A DNA stretch of 64,000 bases from positions 62,001-126,000 of the forward strand of contig NZ_JACHLK010000015.1 of assembly GCF_014207955.1 (NCBI RefSeq). The letters run 5' to 3'. The stretch comes from Acidovorax soli (lineage in GTDB: Bacteria > Pseudomonadota > Gammaproteobacteria > Burkholderiales > Burkholderiaceae_C). Below are positions 8,730 to 17,528 of this stretch, piece by piece. Positions within the stretch are counted from its first letter, which is position 1. Every line of letters starts with the position of its first letter. The notes under the pieces were generated by a model, which searched no databases, had not been told where the DNA came from, and saw nothing but the letters and a program-made list of their open reading frames with translations. A program made the translations under genes and the position numbers.

Positions 8730-8754
8730 GGAACCGAACTTGGGCAGGCGTTAC
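8730..8754 (+). promoter_or_regulatory. ECF-type promoter 1: GGAACC-N14-GTTAC
   Basis: GGAACC at 8730-8735, 14 bp spacer, GTTAC at 8750-8754; the downstream start codon is at 8792. The same two-part element with exactly the same spacing occurs four more times in this window, always before T3SS units. GGAAC with a GT-type -10 is typical of ECF sigma factors. Confidence 0.75.
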
Positions 8755-8791
8755 TAAACTAGCGACATAACAGGTTGCCAACGCTCGCGTC

Positions 8792-9382
8792 GTGACGATT
8801 TCGAACTCCTTCCCTCTCCCTGGTGCTGCCGGTTCCGCCGAGCTGCCCTCGCTGGACGCATTCCAGTCGGCAGCCAAGCAGGGTAGCTGGGTCCATGTGA
8901 GCCAGGACGGCTCGCAGTGGCAGGTTCGTGCGACCGGAACCACGCCATCTCAGCGATCGGTGGCATGGGTTGAGCCGCAGTCGGACGCCACGTCCACCTT
9001 CGTCGGGGCGCTCGGCCAATCCTTCTCCCGCGGCATACAGGCTGCGGTGGCACGCGAACTGGGCCTGCAGCCTGCCCCAGGACGCCCCCTGTCTGCCCGG
9101 ACGGTGCTGCAGGCCATCGACATGGCGCAAACCAGCCAAACGGCGATGAGTGGCGTCGATTTCCTCACCCGGCTCAACCTCTCCGCCGTCAGCGGTTCGG
9201 CTGCATTCGCCGAGGTCTGCCGCTTGGCGGCGCTGGACCCGGCCGCCTTCGATCCCCAGCAGCGCGCCGCTATCGACGCGCGCATGCAGCAGCGCTTCGA
9301 CACCGCCTCCGCCCAGGGCCTTTCGCCGGTTTCCGAGCCACTGGCTCGCCAGTGGCTGGAGGAAGAACTCCGCCAAGGCTGA
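8792..9382 (+). CDS. Unrecognised protein expressed from a T3SS-type ECF promoter
   Basis: Product of 196 aa, not recognised. It begins with GTG (MTISNSFPLPGAAG), about 38 bp after the -10 of an ECF-type promoter, and ends 79 bp before the sigma-factor gene. It has no signal peptide or membrane segment. The first 30 residues are rich in Ser, Ala and small residues, as in many T3SS substrates. The rest is mainly helical (for example FSRGIQAAVARELGLQ, VLQAIDMAQTSQ). Its promoter and its place at the edge of the locus make a secreted substrate or regulator plausible. No fold or function can be assigned. Confidence 0.7.
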   Translation: MTISNSFPLPGAAGSAELPSLDAFQSAAKQGSWVHVSQDGSQWQVRATGTTPSQRSVAWVEPQSDATSTFVGALGQSFSRGIQAAVARELGLQPAPGRPLSARTVLQAIDMAQTSQTAMSGVDFLTRLNLSAVSGSAAFAEVCRLAALDPAAFDPQQRAAIDARMQQRFDTASAQGLSPVSEPLARQWLEEELRQG

Positions 9383-9461
9383 GGTGCCCTTTTGGGGGAT
9401 TGCACGCAACGCACTTTTAACTGTACAGCGTCGCAAGCGTCTGTAAAAATCTGCTGTAATT

Positions 9462-10139
9462 GTGCGCTGGAAGGCGCACGCATGCACCTCGCAGCAGATA
9501 TCCGTGACTTTTCCCCTTCCTCTTTGTGATGCTTTGACCGCGGATGCCGATGCCGTGACAGATGGCATCGCCTTGCCGAGCGAAGGGTGCATACCACTGG
9601 GGGAAGAAGACTCGGCCGAGCGCGACGCGTTGTTCCGCACGCTGGTGCAGGCCCATGGCGTGCGTCTGCACCGATTCATCATCAAGAACATCGGCCATTC
9701 CACCGACGCGGAGGATCTGGCACAGCAAGCCTTCCTTGAGGCCGTGCGTTCCTACCAGAGTTTCAAGGGCCAGTCGGAACTGTCCACCTGGCTGTACGGC
9801 ATTGCAATGAACCTCGTGCGCAACCACCTGTCCCGCGCGCCGCACCGCCGCTACGACTTCGGCTCGGACGACGAACTGGCCGAGATGGCCACCGAATCGC
9901 CCACCCCCGCCCAGAAGCTGGAGCAGACGCAGCACATGAACCACCTGCAGTCCGCGCTGGCCGAATTGCCCCAGGCCATGCGGGAAATCCTGCTCATGGT
10001 GGGGGTGGACGAGTTGTCCTATGAAGACGCAGCCGCCATGCTCACCGTGCCGGTGGGCACGGTCCGCAGCCGGCTGTCGCGCGCTCGCACGGCACTGCGC
10101 ACCAAGCTGCAGGCGCGCGGCGTGGTCCTGGATTTCTAG
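9462..10139 (+). CDS. ECF-family RNA polymerase sigma factor, probable T3SS regulator (BtrS-like)
   Basis: Sigma factor of about 225 aa. Region 2 is seen as HRFIIKNIGHSTDAEDLAQQ and the following SELSTWLYGIAMNLVRNHL. Region 4 is LPQAMREILLMVGVDELSYE with the helix-turn-helix AAAMLTVPVGTVRSRLSRA. No region 1 or 3, as in ECF sigmas. Bordetella controls its T3SS with the ECF sigma BtrS; this gene sits inside a Bsc-like locus that carries five matching GGAAC(C/T)-N14-GT(T/C)AC promoters, so it is the natural candidate to read them. The start is uncertain: GTG 9462 or GTG 9504, neither with a strong ribosome site. No copy of its own promoter motif lies upstream. Confidence 0.88.
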   Translation: MRWKAHACTSQQISVTFPLPLCDALTADADAVTDGIALPSEGCIPLGEEDSAERDALFRTLVQAHGVRLHRFIIKNIGHSTDAEDLAQQAFLEAVRSYQSFKGQSELSTWLYGIAMNLVRNHLSRAPHRRYDFGSDDELAEMATESPTPAQKLEQTQHMNHLQSALAELPQAMREILLMVGVDELSYEDAAAMLTVPVGTVRSRLSRARTALRTKLQARGVVLDF

Positions 10140-10175
10140 CCAGGGCAGTCGCAGCCACGGTGCCGCGCCCTCAGA

Positions 10176-10220
10176 GCCTGTCCAAAATCTTCTTGGGCCG
10201 CAAAAAGATCTTGAACAGGC
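10176..10220. terminator. Inverted repeat between convergent sigma and secretin genes
   Basis: GCCTGTCCAAAATCT at 10176-10190 pairs with AGATCTTGAACAGGC at 10206-10220 (two mismatches in 15), enclosing a short loop. It lies in the 96 bp between two convergent genes and probably terminates both transcripts, although no long T-run follows. Confidence 0.5.
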
Positions 10221-10235
10221 ATCTTGGATGCCGGC

Positions 10236-12026
10236 TTACTGGGCGGCTGCAGGGCGTAGCGCATCCACAGCACTGGCGGCGGAGGCGGGCAAAGACACTA
10301 TGCGCGGCTTGATCATGAACAGGCGCTCGCGTGTCTGGTAGTTGCCGGTCTTGTGCGAGAACAGCAGCCCAAGCAGCGGCACCTGGCCCAGCACGGGCAC
10401 GCGGCTGTTGTCATTGGTCTGCTGGGTGCTCTTGTAGCCGCCGATCAGCAGGGTCTGGCCTTCCCCAACGATGGCCTGGGTGCTCACCACACTGCGCCGC
10501 ACCGTGGGAATGGCATCGACCCGGGTCTCCTGGATCTGGCCGTCCTCGATGTCCACGTCGAGCTGAATCACGGGGCCGTCCGCACGCTGCACGAAGTGGG
10601 GCGTCACCCGCAGCGTGGTACCCGCGGTGATGGGGGTGACTGTAGCCACGCGTTCACCGACGCTGCGTATGTAGAAGGTCTCGGAGAGATCGAGCAAAGC
10701 GCCGATGTTGTCGATGGTCAGAATGGACGGGCGCGACTGGATGGACGCGTCGCCCGTTCCTTCGAGTGCTCGGATGCGGTTGACCAGGAAGTTGCCCGAG
10801 CTCACCACCAGGCTGCTGGGGTCGATGGAAGCCCCGCGCTGCAGCGCACCCAGGACGAAGTCGTTCCCGTCGCCCGTGGGCGTCATGTTGCCAAAGCCGC
10901 CCACCGTGCCGCCCCGGCGGCCGCTCCAGGAGATGCCCAACTCGTCGAGCTTGGTGGAGTTGACGTCGATGATCATCGCCTCGATCTCGATCAGCGGGGT
11001 GGGCACGTCCAACTGATCGATCAGCGCCTTGTACAGCGGAATGCGCTCGGGCGTGTCCTGCACGATCAGGGCGTTCAGGCGCGAGTCGGCCTGGATGGAT
11101 GGTGCCAGGCGCCGCTGGTTGTTCACGCTGCTGCCCGTGTTGCCGGCCGTCCCCCGGGCGCTGGCGCCCGGGGGGCCGGAAGGCTGGGTGCGGGCCCCGG
11201 TGGCAGAGACCGTGCCGTTGGGGGATGCCGCCAGCGCCGTGGCCTGACCGGAGCTGGCAGCGTCGAAGGACAGGCCTGCCGTGTTGGCCGCCGAGGGCAT
11301 GCCATCGGCCAGCGGCGCAGCGATGGACGAGATCAGTGCACTGTTCACGCCGGACGTGCCGCCCCCCGAGACCAGGTTGCGCAGCACTTGGGCCAGGCCT
11401 GGCGTGGTGATCTGCCGGTCGCGGTAGAGAATGGTGCGGTCGTCCACGGAGGCATGCTTCAGACGGAACACCGCCACCTGCTGGCCGCCAGCGGTCAGGG
11501 GCAGCGTCGCCATGGTGCGTTCGACCAGGGTCACGTAGGCCGGCGGTCCCGAGATCAGGGCAACACCCTGCTCTGGCAGTTCACCCCAGCCAAAGCGTGC
11601 ATCGAGCACTCCCAGGCTGGTCAGCGCCTGGCGCACCGCAGCGATGCTGCTGCCACCCGAGGTGATGCTGCGCGTGCTCATCTCCGTGGTGCGTGCCACG
11701 AACAGCGTGCCCGCATGGGTGAACCACGTCAGCCCGTAGACGCTGGCCATCCGGTCCATGAACTCGGTAGGCGTCTGCGCGTTGAAGCGGCCGCTGACCT
11801 TTCCTTCGACCAGGGGCGAGAGTTCGAGCGACAGGCTGAAGCTGGCCGCGAAATCGCGCAGCACGTTGGCGATGGGTGCGCCGTCAGCGTAGTAGCTGTA
11901 GGGCGCGTCGGTCCATGGCACTGGCCCGGCCTGGGCGGCAGGCAAGGTGGACAGTGTCAGGGCACAGACTGCCAGCGCGTTGGCCAGGAGGGAGAGGATC
12001 GGTCGAGCGGGTTGGGTTCGGTGCAT
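10236..12026 (-). CDS. sctC: T3SS outer-membrane secretin SctC
   Basis: Forms the outer-membrane ring through which substrates leave. 596 aa, with a signal peptide (MHRTQPARPILSLL, cleavage after AAQA). N-terminal N0-like domain (YSYYADGAPIANVLRDFAASF), a second ring-building module with repeated FRLKHASVDD/LNALIVQD segments, and the C-terminal secretin domain (VRRSVVSTQAIVGEGQTLLIGG, then VPVLGQVPLLGLLF). The central linker (about residues 225-310) is Gly/Ser/Ala-rich. It is the last gene of the long minus-strand operon, 11 bp after the chaperone gene. The length is normal for YscC/BscC. No pilotin gene was recognised. Confidence 0.95.
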   Translation of the reverse strand: MHRTQPARPILSLLANALAVCALTLSTLPAAQAGPVPWTDAPYSYYADGAPIANVLRDFAASFSLSLELSPLVEGKVSGRFNAQTPTEFMDRMASVYGLTWFTHAGTLFVARTTEMSTRSITSGGSSIAAVRQALTSLGVLDARFGWGELPEQGVALISGPPAYVTLVERTMATLPLTAGGQQVAVFRLKHASVDDRTILYRDRQITTPGLAQVLRNLVSGGGTSGVNSALISSIAAPLADGMPSAANTAGLSFDAASSGQATALAASPNGTVSATGARTQPSGPPGASARGTAGNTGSSVNNQRRLAPSIQADSRLNALIVQDTPERIPLYKALIDQLDVPTPLIEIEAMIIDVNSTKLDELGISWSGRRGGTVGGFGNMTPTGDGNDFVLGALQRGASIDPSSLVVSSGNFLVNRIRALEGTGDASIQSRPSILTIDNIGALLDLSETFYIRSVGERVATVTPITAGTTLRVTPHFVQRADGPVIQLDVDIEDGQIQETRVDAIPTVRRSVVSTQAIVGEGQTLLIGGYKSTQQTNDNSRVPVLGQVPLLGLLFSHKTGNYQTRERLFMIKPRIVSLPASAASAVDALRPAAAQ

Positions 12027-12037
12027 GGGCTGCGGCG

Positions 12038-12454
12038 TCAGACGTTGGCGATGGCCTTGCTCCAGAAAGCCAGGCAGTTCACGAAACTTCCCACGGCATC
12101 GTCGATGTCCTGCGTGGAATTGGCGGGGGCGGCCTGCTGCAGCCAGATGGCGCGGTCGCGCTCGTCCACAGCGCAGGCGGCGGCGTGTTCTTTCATCGTG
12201 CCGCAGGCCAGGCGTGCCACGCCCAGCAGCAGATCGTCGCGTGCGGGCCCTGGCTCGGGCAGGCTGCGCAGGCGTGAGCGCACGGCAATGCCGCCCTGGG
12301 GCAAGGCCTGCAGGCGGATGCGGTACTGCCCGTCCACTGTGAGCGTGACCGGTGCGCTGCCGCTGCCGGGGGCAGCATCGCCGGCACCGAACTGGGCGGC
12401 ATAGGCCTGGAGCAGGCGGGCGGAGGCGGGATCGGCCGGGGCGGAGGTCATCAT
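12038..12454 (-). CDS. CesT-like T3SS chaperone
   Basis: Small protein, 138 aa, with the alpha-beta pattern of class I chaperones: an N-terminal helix (ASARLLQAYAAQFG), strands VTLTVDGQYRIRLQALP and GIAVRSRLRSLP, a helix (ARDDLLLGVARLACGTM), then a C-terminal helix QDIDDAVGSFVNCLAFWSKA. Its ATG overlaps the sctU stop by 4 bp. The substrate is not evident because the neighbours are structural genes. It is one of three CesT-like proteins in the locus, with a SycN-like one besides. Assignment is by pattern, not by a recognised close relative. Confidence 0.65.
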   Translation of the reverse strand: MMTSAPADPASARLLQAYAAQFGAGDAAPGSGSAPVTLTVDGQYRIRLQALPQGGIAVRSRLRSLPEPGPARDDLLLGVARLACGTMKEHAAACAVDERDRAIWLQQAAPANSTQDIDDAVGSFVNCLAFWSKAIANV

Positions 12455-13497
12455 GGCGTAGGGCCTTCCATCTGTTGCAGCAGCCGCAGCACCTCGGCCA
12501 CGGGTTCGACGAGTTCGGAGGGAATGTACTGGCCGGCCTGCGCGTGCTCGGTGAGCGCGCGCGCCAGCGGAATGTTCTGCATCACCGGCACGCCGGCTTC
12601 GCGCGCGGCCTGCATCATGCGTTCGGCCAGGGCGCCTTCGCCCATGGCCAGCACCACGGGCAGCGGGGTTTCATCGGCGTCGTAACGCAGGGCCACGGCC
12701 AGGTGGGTGGGGTTGGTGACGACCACGGTCGCCTTGCGCGAATGCTCCACGGCGCCGTGCTGCATCATTTCCTGGTGCAGGTGCTTGCGCTGGTGCTTGA
12801 TGTGGGGGTCGCCCTCCATCTCCTTGTATTCCTGCTTGACCTCATCCTTGCTCATCATCAGCCCCTTGCGGTACTGGTAGCGTTGCCAGGCGAAGTCGGC
12901 CAGGGAGATCGCGCCGTAGGCCAGGCCGACGTTGATCAGCATGGTCTTCATCAGCTCGCCCACCACATGGCCCAGGCCCGCCATGCCGGCCTGCGGAATG
13001 CTGGTCATGATGGGCAGGGCGTCGGCGATCAGGATCCACAGCAGCGCCGAAAGAAAGCCGATCTTGAGCACCGACTTGAGGAACTCCATCAGGTTCTTCT
13101 TGGAGAAGATGTTCTTGAGGTTGTCCAGCGCGTTGAGCTTCTTTGCCGAGGGCTTGAGCTTCTCGAACGCGAACAGGATGCCCACCTGCATGGTGTCGCC
13201 GAAGATGCCGGCTGCCAGCACGATGCCGATGAAGGGCAGTACCACCAGAGCCATCTCGCGCAGCACGGCGTCGATCAGGGCATTGGCCGCGTCGTTGAAG
13301 CCCATGTGCAGCAAGGTGGCAGGCAGCAGGATCATCTGCCCCAGGCCTTCGACGATGCGTCCGGCACTGGCCAGCAGGTAGCCGAAGATGGCCAGGATGA
13401 GAAGCGTCTGCGTGAAGTCCTTGCTGTAGGCGACGTCGCCTTTCTGGCGCGAATCGCGCAGGCGCTTGCCGGTGGGTTGTTCGGTTTTTTCGCTCAT
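12451..13497 (-). CDS. sctU: T3SS export-gate switch protein SctU
   Basis: Inner-membrane protein of the FlhB/YscU family, 348 aa. It starts SEKTEQPTGKRLRDSRQKGD, the family hallmark, has four hydrophobic segments, and a cytoplasmic domain with the self-cleaving NPTH at residues 262-265. Cleavage between N and P switches substrate class from needle to translocators. The segment FAWQRYQYRKGLMMSKDEV before the cleavage domain is also typical. It follows sctT by 15 bp and overlaps the chaperone gene. Confidence 0.96.
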   Translation of the reverse strand: MSEKTEQPTGKRLRDSRQKGDVAYSKDFTQTLLILAIFGYLLASAGRIVEGLGQMILLPATLLHMGFNDAANALIDAVLREMALVVLPFIGIVLAAGIFGDTMQVGILFAFEKLKPSAKKLNALDNLKNIFSKKNLMEFLKSVLKIGFLSALLWILIADALPIMTSIPQAGMAGLGHVVGELMKTMLINVGLAYGAISLADFAWQRYQYRKGLMMSKDEVKQEYKEMEGDPHIKHQRKHLHQEMMQHGAVEHSRKATVVVTNPTHLAVALRYDADETPLPVVLAMGEGALAERMMQAAREAGVPVMQNIPLARALTEHAQAGQYIPSELVEPVAEVLRLLQQMEGPTP

Positions 13498-13512
13498 GCG
13501 TGCTCCTTTGCG

Positions 13513-14322
13513 CTAGCGGTTGCCGAATGGGCCCCACTGCTCGCGCAGCAAGGTCAGGATGCGGCCCACGGCGTCCACCTGATCGGCACCGTAGTCGAAC
13601 AGCGAGGCGGCGTACAGCATCAGCACCAGCATGGCCAGCGCACTCTTGATGGGCATGGCCATGAAGAACACCTGGAGCTGCGGCGCGAAGCGGCTCACCA
13701 GCGCCAGGCCGATCTCGGCCAGGAACATGGCCACCAGCACGGGCGCGGCGAACAGCATGGCCAGGCGTACCAGGCGGTCGAGCTGGGATAGCATCACCGG
13801 CACCGATTCGGGCTGCAGCACGGGGATCCACTGCGTGACGCTCCACAGCGTGAAACTGTCGTACAGCGTGCCCAGCAGCAGCGAAAAGCCGCCCGTGAGC
13901 AGAAAGAAGACGATGAAGGCCTGGTTGAACATCAGACCCAGGGGGGACGAGTCGTTGCCCGTGAGCGGATTGAGGGTGGAGGCGATGCTGGCGCCTCGCT
14001 GGTTGTCCACCAGAAAGCCCACGGCCTCGAAGATCCAGAACGGGATGGCCGCCAGGTAGCCGATCACGAAGCCGATGAAGGCCTCCTTGACGATGGTGCC
14101 CAGCACCTGCGCTGTGCCCCAGTCGGCCGCCGTCACCTGCGGCTGCAGTGCCGGCACCATCACCAGGCCCAGGGCTCCGGCAATGGCAAAGCGCACCAGC
14201 CCGGGCACGAGCTGGGTGTTGAAAAGCGGCAGGACGAGGAACATGGCCAGGATTCGCGGTTGCGTCAAAGCCAGCGTTGCAACGAACGACTTGGCTTGAT
14301 CGTAAGTAACCGGCAGGTCCAT
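13513..14322 (-). CDS. sctT: T3SS export apparatus protein SctT
   Basis: Polytopic inner-membrane protein, 269 aa, YscT/FliR family; part of the R-S-T export gate. Marks: LPLFNTQLVPGLVRFAIAGAL, FEAVGFLVDNQRGASIASTLNPLTG with the conserved DNQRG, and YDSFTLWSVTQWIPVL. Gene order R-S-T-U on one strand is the universal T3SS order. The ATG at 14322 lies 30 bp after the sctS stop. Confidence 0.95.
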   Translation of the reverse strand: MDLPVTYDQAKSFVATLALTQPRILAMFLVLPLFNTQLVPGLVRFAIAGALGLVMVPALQPQVTAADWGTAQVLGTIVKEAFIGFVIGYLAAIPFWIFEAVGFLVDNQRGASIASTLNPLTGNDSSPLGLMFNQAFIVFFLLTGGFSLLLGTLYDSFTLWSVTQWIPVLQPESVPVMLSQLDRLVRLAMLFAAPVLVAMFLAEIGLALVSRFAPQLQVFFMAMPIKSALAMLVLMLYAASLFDYGADQVDAVGRILTLLREQWGPFGNR

Positions 14323-14352
14323 GGGGTTCCAGCGCTGGCAGGCTTGGCCGCG

Positions 14353-14622
14353 CTATTTCCCAAGCAAGGGCATCACGTCGAAGATCTGCAACGTGAAATT
14401 GAACAGCTCGCCCCCCACCCAGCGCGCCGTGAGCAGCAGGGTGATGGAAACGGAAATCAGCTTCACGCCGAACGACAGGGTCTGCTCCTGGATCTGGGTG
14501 AGCGCCTGGAACAGCGAAAACAAGGTGCCGACGATGGAGCCCACGATGATGGGCGGCAGCGACAGCCAGAGCACCAGGTACAGGGCCTGGGTGAAGAAGG
14601 AGACAACGTCGACAGTCTGCAT
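14353..14622 (-). CDS. sctS: T3SS export apparatus protein SctS
   Basis: Two-helix inner-membrane hairpin, 89 aa, YscS/FliQ family. Hydrophobic segments at about residues 14-38 and 50-74 flank the conserved QALTQIQEQTLSFGVKL. It forms part of the helical R-S-T gate. It sits 15 bp after sctR and 30 bp before sctT. Confidence 0.95.
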   Translation of the reverse strand: MQTVDVVSFFTQALYLVLWLSLPPIIVGSIVGTLFSLFQALTQIQEQTLSFGVKLISVSITLLLTARWVGGELFNFTLQIFDVMPLLGK

Positions 14623-14637
14623 GGCGGGCTCCGTGGA

Positions 14638-15285
14638 TCAGGCGTAGGTCAGGACCAGGCCCTGGATCAGGCGTGACCATCCGTCTACCATCACGAACAG
14701 GAAAAGCTTGAGGGGCAGCGATATGGTCACCGGCGACACCATCATCATGCCCATGGCCAGCAGGATGTTGGAGACGATCAGGTCGATCACCACGAAGGGA
14801 AGGTAGAGCAGGAAACCGATCTGGAACGCCGCCGTCAGCTCCGACACCACGAAGGCCGGCATCAGCACGATGAAGTCGCGCTCGGTGACGTCCGCCGACA
14901 GCTTGGGGCCCCACATGCGCTGGGCCGTGCGCACGAAGAAGTCGCGCTGCTCGGGCCGGCTGTTCTTGGTCATGAACTCGCGCAGCGGCTCGGCGCCTGC
15001 GCGCACCCCGCCAATCAGCGCGGGCACGCTCTTGAGCGTGTCGGGCTGGGCGGTGAGCCGATCGAACATGTTCACGCCCACGGGTGCCATCACGTAGACC
15101 GAGAGAATGAGCGCCATGCCGTACAGCGCCAGGTTGGGCGGCATCTGCTGCACCCCGAGGGCATTGCGCAGCAGCGACATCACCACCACGATCTTGAGAA
15201 AGCAGGTGCAGACCACGATCAGGGTGGGCATCAGCGCCATCAGCGCCAGCAGTATCGCCAGCGTGATCGGATCGAAACTCGTCAT
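14638..15285 (-). CDS. sctR: T3SS export apparatus protein SctR
   Basis: Inner-membrane gate protein, 215 aa, YscR/FliP family. Conserved segments: VVCTCFLKIVVVMSLLRNALG near residue 25-45, then QQMPPNLALYGMALILSVYVM, LMPAFVVSELTAAFQIGFLLY, and the C-terminal DGWSRLIQGLVLTYA. Its ATG overlaps the sctQ stop (4 bp), so it is coupled to the C-ring gene. Confidence 0.96.
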   Translation of the reverse strand: MTSFDPITLAILLALMALMPTLIVVCTCFLKIVVVMSLLRNALGVQQMPPNLALYGMALILSVYVMAPVGVNMFDRLTAQPDTLKSVPALIGGVRAGAEPLREFMTKNSRPEQRDFFVRTAQRMWGPKLSADVTERDFIVLMPAFVVSELTAAFQIGFLLYLPFVVIDLIVSNILLAMGMMMVSPVTISLPLKLFLFVMVDGWSRLIQGLVLTYA

Positions 15286-16373
15286 CGCGCCGCGCCGTTG
15301 CCAAACAGGTGGCGGATGGACACGCCCAACTGGCCGTCGATCTCGATCAGGTCGCCCTCGCCCACCAGGGCGCCGTTGGCCCGGATGCGCACGGCGCCGG
15401 CAAGCGGGTGGCCCAGGTCCAAGGCCTGGCCCGGTTGCAGGGCACGCAGCTGGGCCACCGTCAGTGCCACGTCGCCCAGGTCGAATGACAGGCGCACGGG
15501 CAGGGCGTCAAGTGCGGCAGCGCCCCCGGTGGGCGCCTGGTCAGCGGAAGAAACAGCGGGCATGGTATCGGTCCATGGATGCAAAACGGTGAAGGAGGGG
15601 GCGGCAGGGGCGCCGCCATCGGCGGGCGCAGGGGCCTGAGAGTAGGACACGTGCAGGCCGGCCTGGCCCGCCGCATTCAGCCAGAGGCTGCCCTGGGCAC
15701 CCAGGAAGCAGCTGTCCACGAGCACCACATCGCCCGCGGCCAGGCCCGCCACCTCTTCGAGCGTGATGCGGCAAAAACCGAATTCGGCGCGCAGCGCAAG
15801 CGGTGCCTGGTCCTGTACCGGGCCAGGGACGGGCGGGCGCCGTGCCACCAGCCCCGCCAACAGCAGCAGGCCCAGGCCATCGGCATGCAAGCTTGCCGCG
15901 ATGGCCTCGGGGCCGGCCTCGGCGCGCAGCACCAGGTCGAAGGCGTGGGGTGGCAGCGCCGTGGCTGAGGCATCGCCGGCGGTCCAGTCCACCAATTGCG
16001 CAGTGCCGCGCCCCAGGGTCTGCAAGGCAGCCAGCAGGTCGGCCAGGCTGGCTTCCATCAGGGCCTGCGCCACCTCGTCGGGCACCGTCGGCAAAGCCGC
16101 GCTGCCCAGGCTGGCGGCCAGTACCTGCTCGATGGCCAGCGCCGGCACGCGCAGTGTGAACTGCGCTCCAGCCCATTCGAAGCGCAGCGTGCTGCTGGGC
16201 GCTGGGATGGGGGTTGCGGTGGTGGTGGGCACCAGGCGTGCCTGCCAGGCGGCAGTGCCCAAACGCAGCGGCAGGCCGGCGGCACGCTGCGCGATGGTGG
16301 TGCACGCCTGCGCCTCGTTGCGCGAGAGGCGCGGCGGCTGCAGGGGCGTGGCGGATGCGGGCAGGGCGGACAT
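15282..16373 (-). CDS. sctQ: T3SS cytosolic ring protein SctQ
   Basis: Sorting-platform protein, 363 aa from ATG 16373; the in-frame extension upstream (to 16529) is arginine-rich noise. The C-terminal SpoA domain is clear: VRLSFDLGDVALTVAQLRAL, then GHPLAGAVRIRANGALVGEG and DLIEIDGQLGVSIRHLF. A preceding SpoA-like half includes CRITLEEVAGLAAGDVVLVD. YscQ-type genes often make a second short product from an internal start. No obvious internal ribosome site was found here. Confidence 0.93.
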   Translation of the reverse strand: MSALPASATPLQPPRLSRNEAQACTTIAQRAAGLPLRLGTAAWQARLVPTTTATPIPAPSSTLRFEWAGAQFTLRVPALAIEQVLAASLGSAALPTVPDEVAQALMEASLADLLAALQTLGRGTAQLVDWTAGDASATALPPHAFDLVLRAEAGPEAIAASLHADGLGLLLLAGLVARRPPVPGPVQDQAPLALRAEFGFCRITLEEVAGLAAGDVVLVDSCFLGAQGSLWLNAAGQAGLHVSYSQAPAPADGGAPAAPSFTVLHPWTDTMPAVSSADQAPTGGAAALDALPVRLSFDLGDVALTVAQLRALQPGQALDLGHPLAGAVRIRANGALVGEGDLIEIDGQLGVSIRHLFGNGAAR

Positions 16374-16420
16374 CGGTGCGGTGCGAAGGAATGGCGTTGG
16401 AATGGTGCGGGGTGCGGCGC

Positions 16421-17005
16421 TCAGGCGCCAGCGTGCGCCTGCACGGTGCAAGGGTCTTCGGGATCGTCGGTTTGCACGCGCACGCAGACCGGCCTGGCCA
16501 GGCGCTCTGCCAGGCCATCGGCCAACCACTGCGCATTGCGTGCCAGGCGTTCGCGCGCGCTCTCTTGCGAACAGGTGAAGCAGGTCACGAGCAGCCCCTC
16601 CTCTTCGAACACATCGAGCACGACGCCTTGCAGATGGCCGTCGGCCAACTGGATCTGCACCGCGCGCCGGCCGCTGCTGCCGTCGCTGACCAGCAGGCGC
16701 CTGGCCATGCTCGCCAGGGTGTCGTCGATGCCGCCGGGCAGGTCCTGCGCGGTGGCCGCTGGCGGCGCCGCCTGCTGTGCGGCCGGGCTGCCAAACAGGT
16801 CGAAGGGCCGCTGCGCCGTGGGGGCCGGTGCGGCGGGTGGGGCATGGCGGCCCGCGTCGAGCAAGGCGCGCAGCGCCTGCGCGTCGTCGTCCAGCTGCTG
16901 CTGGCCACGGGTATCGGCCTGGGGCTGGTTGCCCTTGCCTGCCGGTACGTCGAAAGGCGTCGACGCAGGCATGCCCAGGTCCAGGTGGATGGGGCGGTCG
17001 GTCAC
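16421..17005 (-). CDS. sctP: Probable needle-length regulator SctP
   Basis: Protein of 194 aa at the sctP position, between sctO and sctQ. It starts at GTG 17005 with AGGAGG 7 nt upstream (MTDRPIHLDLGMPASTPF). The N-terminal half is low-complexity, rich in Ala, Pro and Gln, as in YscP/HpaP. The C-terminal half is ordered: RRAVQIQLADGHLQGVVLDV, LLVTCFTCSQESARERL, and WLADGLAERLARPVCVRV, which resembles the substrate-switch domain. It is shorter than most YscP proteins, so needle length may be short if it acts as a ruler (inference). Confidence 0.75.
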   Translation of the reverse strand: MTDRPIHLDLGMPASTPFDVPAGKGNQPQADTRGQQQLDDDAQALRALLDAGRHAPPAAPAPTAQRPFDLFGSPAAQQAAPPAATAQDLPGGIDDTLASMARRLLVSDGSSGRRAVQIQLADGHLQGVVLDVFEEEGLLVTCFTCSQESARERLARNAQWLADGLAERLARPVCVRVQTDDPEDPCTVQAHAGA

Positions 17006-17021
17006 TGGCGTGCCTCCTGGG

Positions 17022-17528
17022 TCATGCGGCGTGCTCCGGGTCGTGGGTTTCCCAGTCTTCGCGGTCGCGCCTGACGCTGGCGGCCTCTTCCATCTCCAGG
17101 TCTTCCTTGCGCTCGACCTCGCGCAGTTGCGCATCGGCATAGTTGCGTGCGAGGTCGACGAACTTGGACTTCTGGCGCGATGCCTCCTGGTGCGCGGCAC
17201 GCGCGGCGTCCAGTTTCTGGTTCTGCGCCTCTTGCGCGCGCCGGGCCGTCTCCACGGCGTCCTGCTGTGCAGCCTCACGTTGGCGCAAACCGGCCACGGA
17301 CAGCTGCACATCCTCGATCTCGCGCAGCCGCACGATGCGCGAGCACAGGTCGCGGTAGAGCGCGGTTTCGGTCTCCAGGCCTTCTTGCATCAGGCGCGCG
17401 AGCAGGGCCTCGGCCGCGGCGCGGGCCGCCTGCGCATCGGCCAGCGCCTGGCGCTGCACGCGCACGGCACTTTCGGCCTGGCCCTCCCGGAAGGCCTTGA
17501 TGGCCAGCAGGTCGCGGAAGATGCTCAT
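17022..17528 (-). CDS. sctO: T3SS stalk protein SctO
   Basis: Helical coiled-coil protein, 168 aa, YscO/FliJ type. Nearly the whole chain is charged helix with heptad character (from [19 protein letters not shown] to [18 protein letters not shown]). SctO sits in the ATPase ring and links it to the export gate. Its ATG overlaps the sctN stop by 4 bp, and it precedes sctP, the canonical N-O-P-Q order. Confidence 0.9.
   Translation of the reverse strand: MSIFRDLLAIKAFREGQAESAVRVQRQALADAQAARAAAEALLARLMQEGLETETALYRDLCSRIVRLREIEDVQLSVAGLRQREAAQQDAVETARRAQEAQNQKLDAARAAHQEASRQKSKFVDLARNYADAQLREVERKEDLEMEEAASVRRDREDWETHDPEHAA

Noticed and set aside
9421-9460. CTGTACAG and CTGTAAAAATCTGCTG upstream of the sigma gene as a LexA box.
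   Set aside because: Neither has CTGT-N8-ACAG; the first is a short palindrome without spacer and the second has a poor right half.
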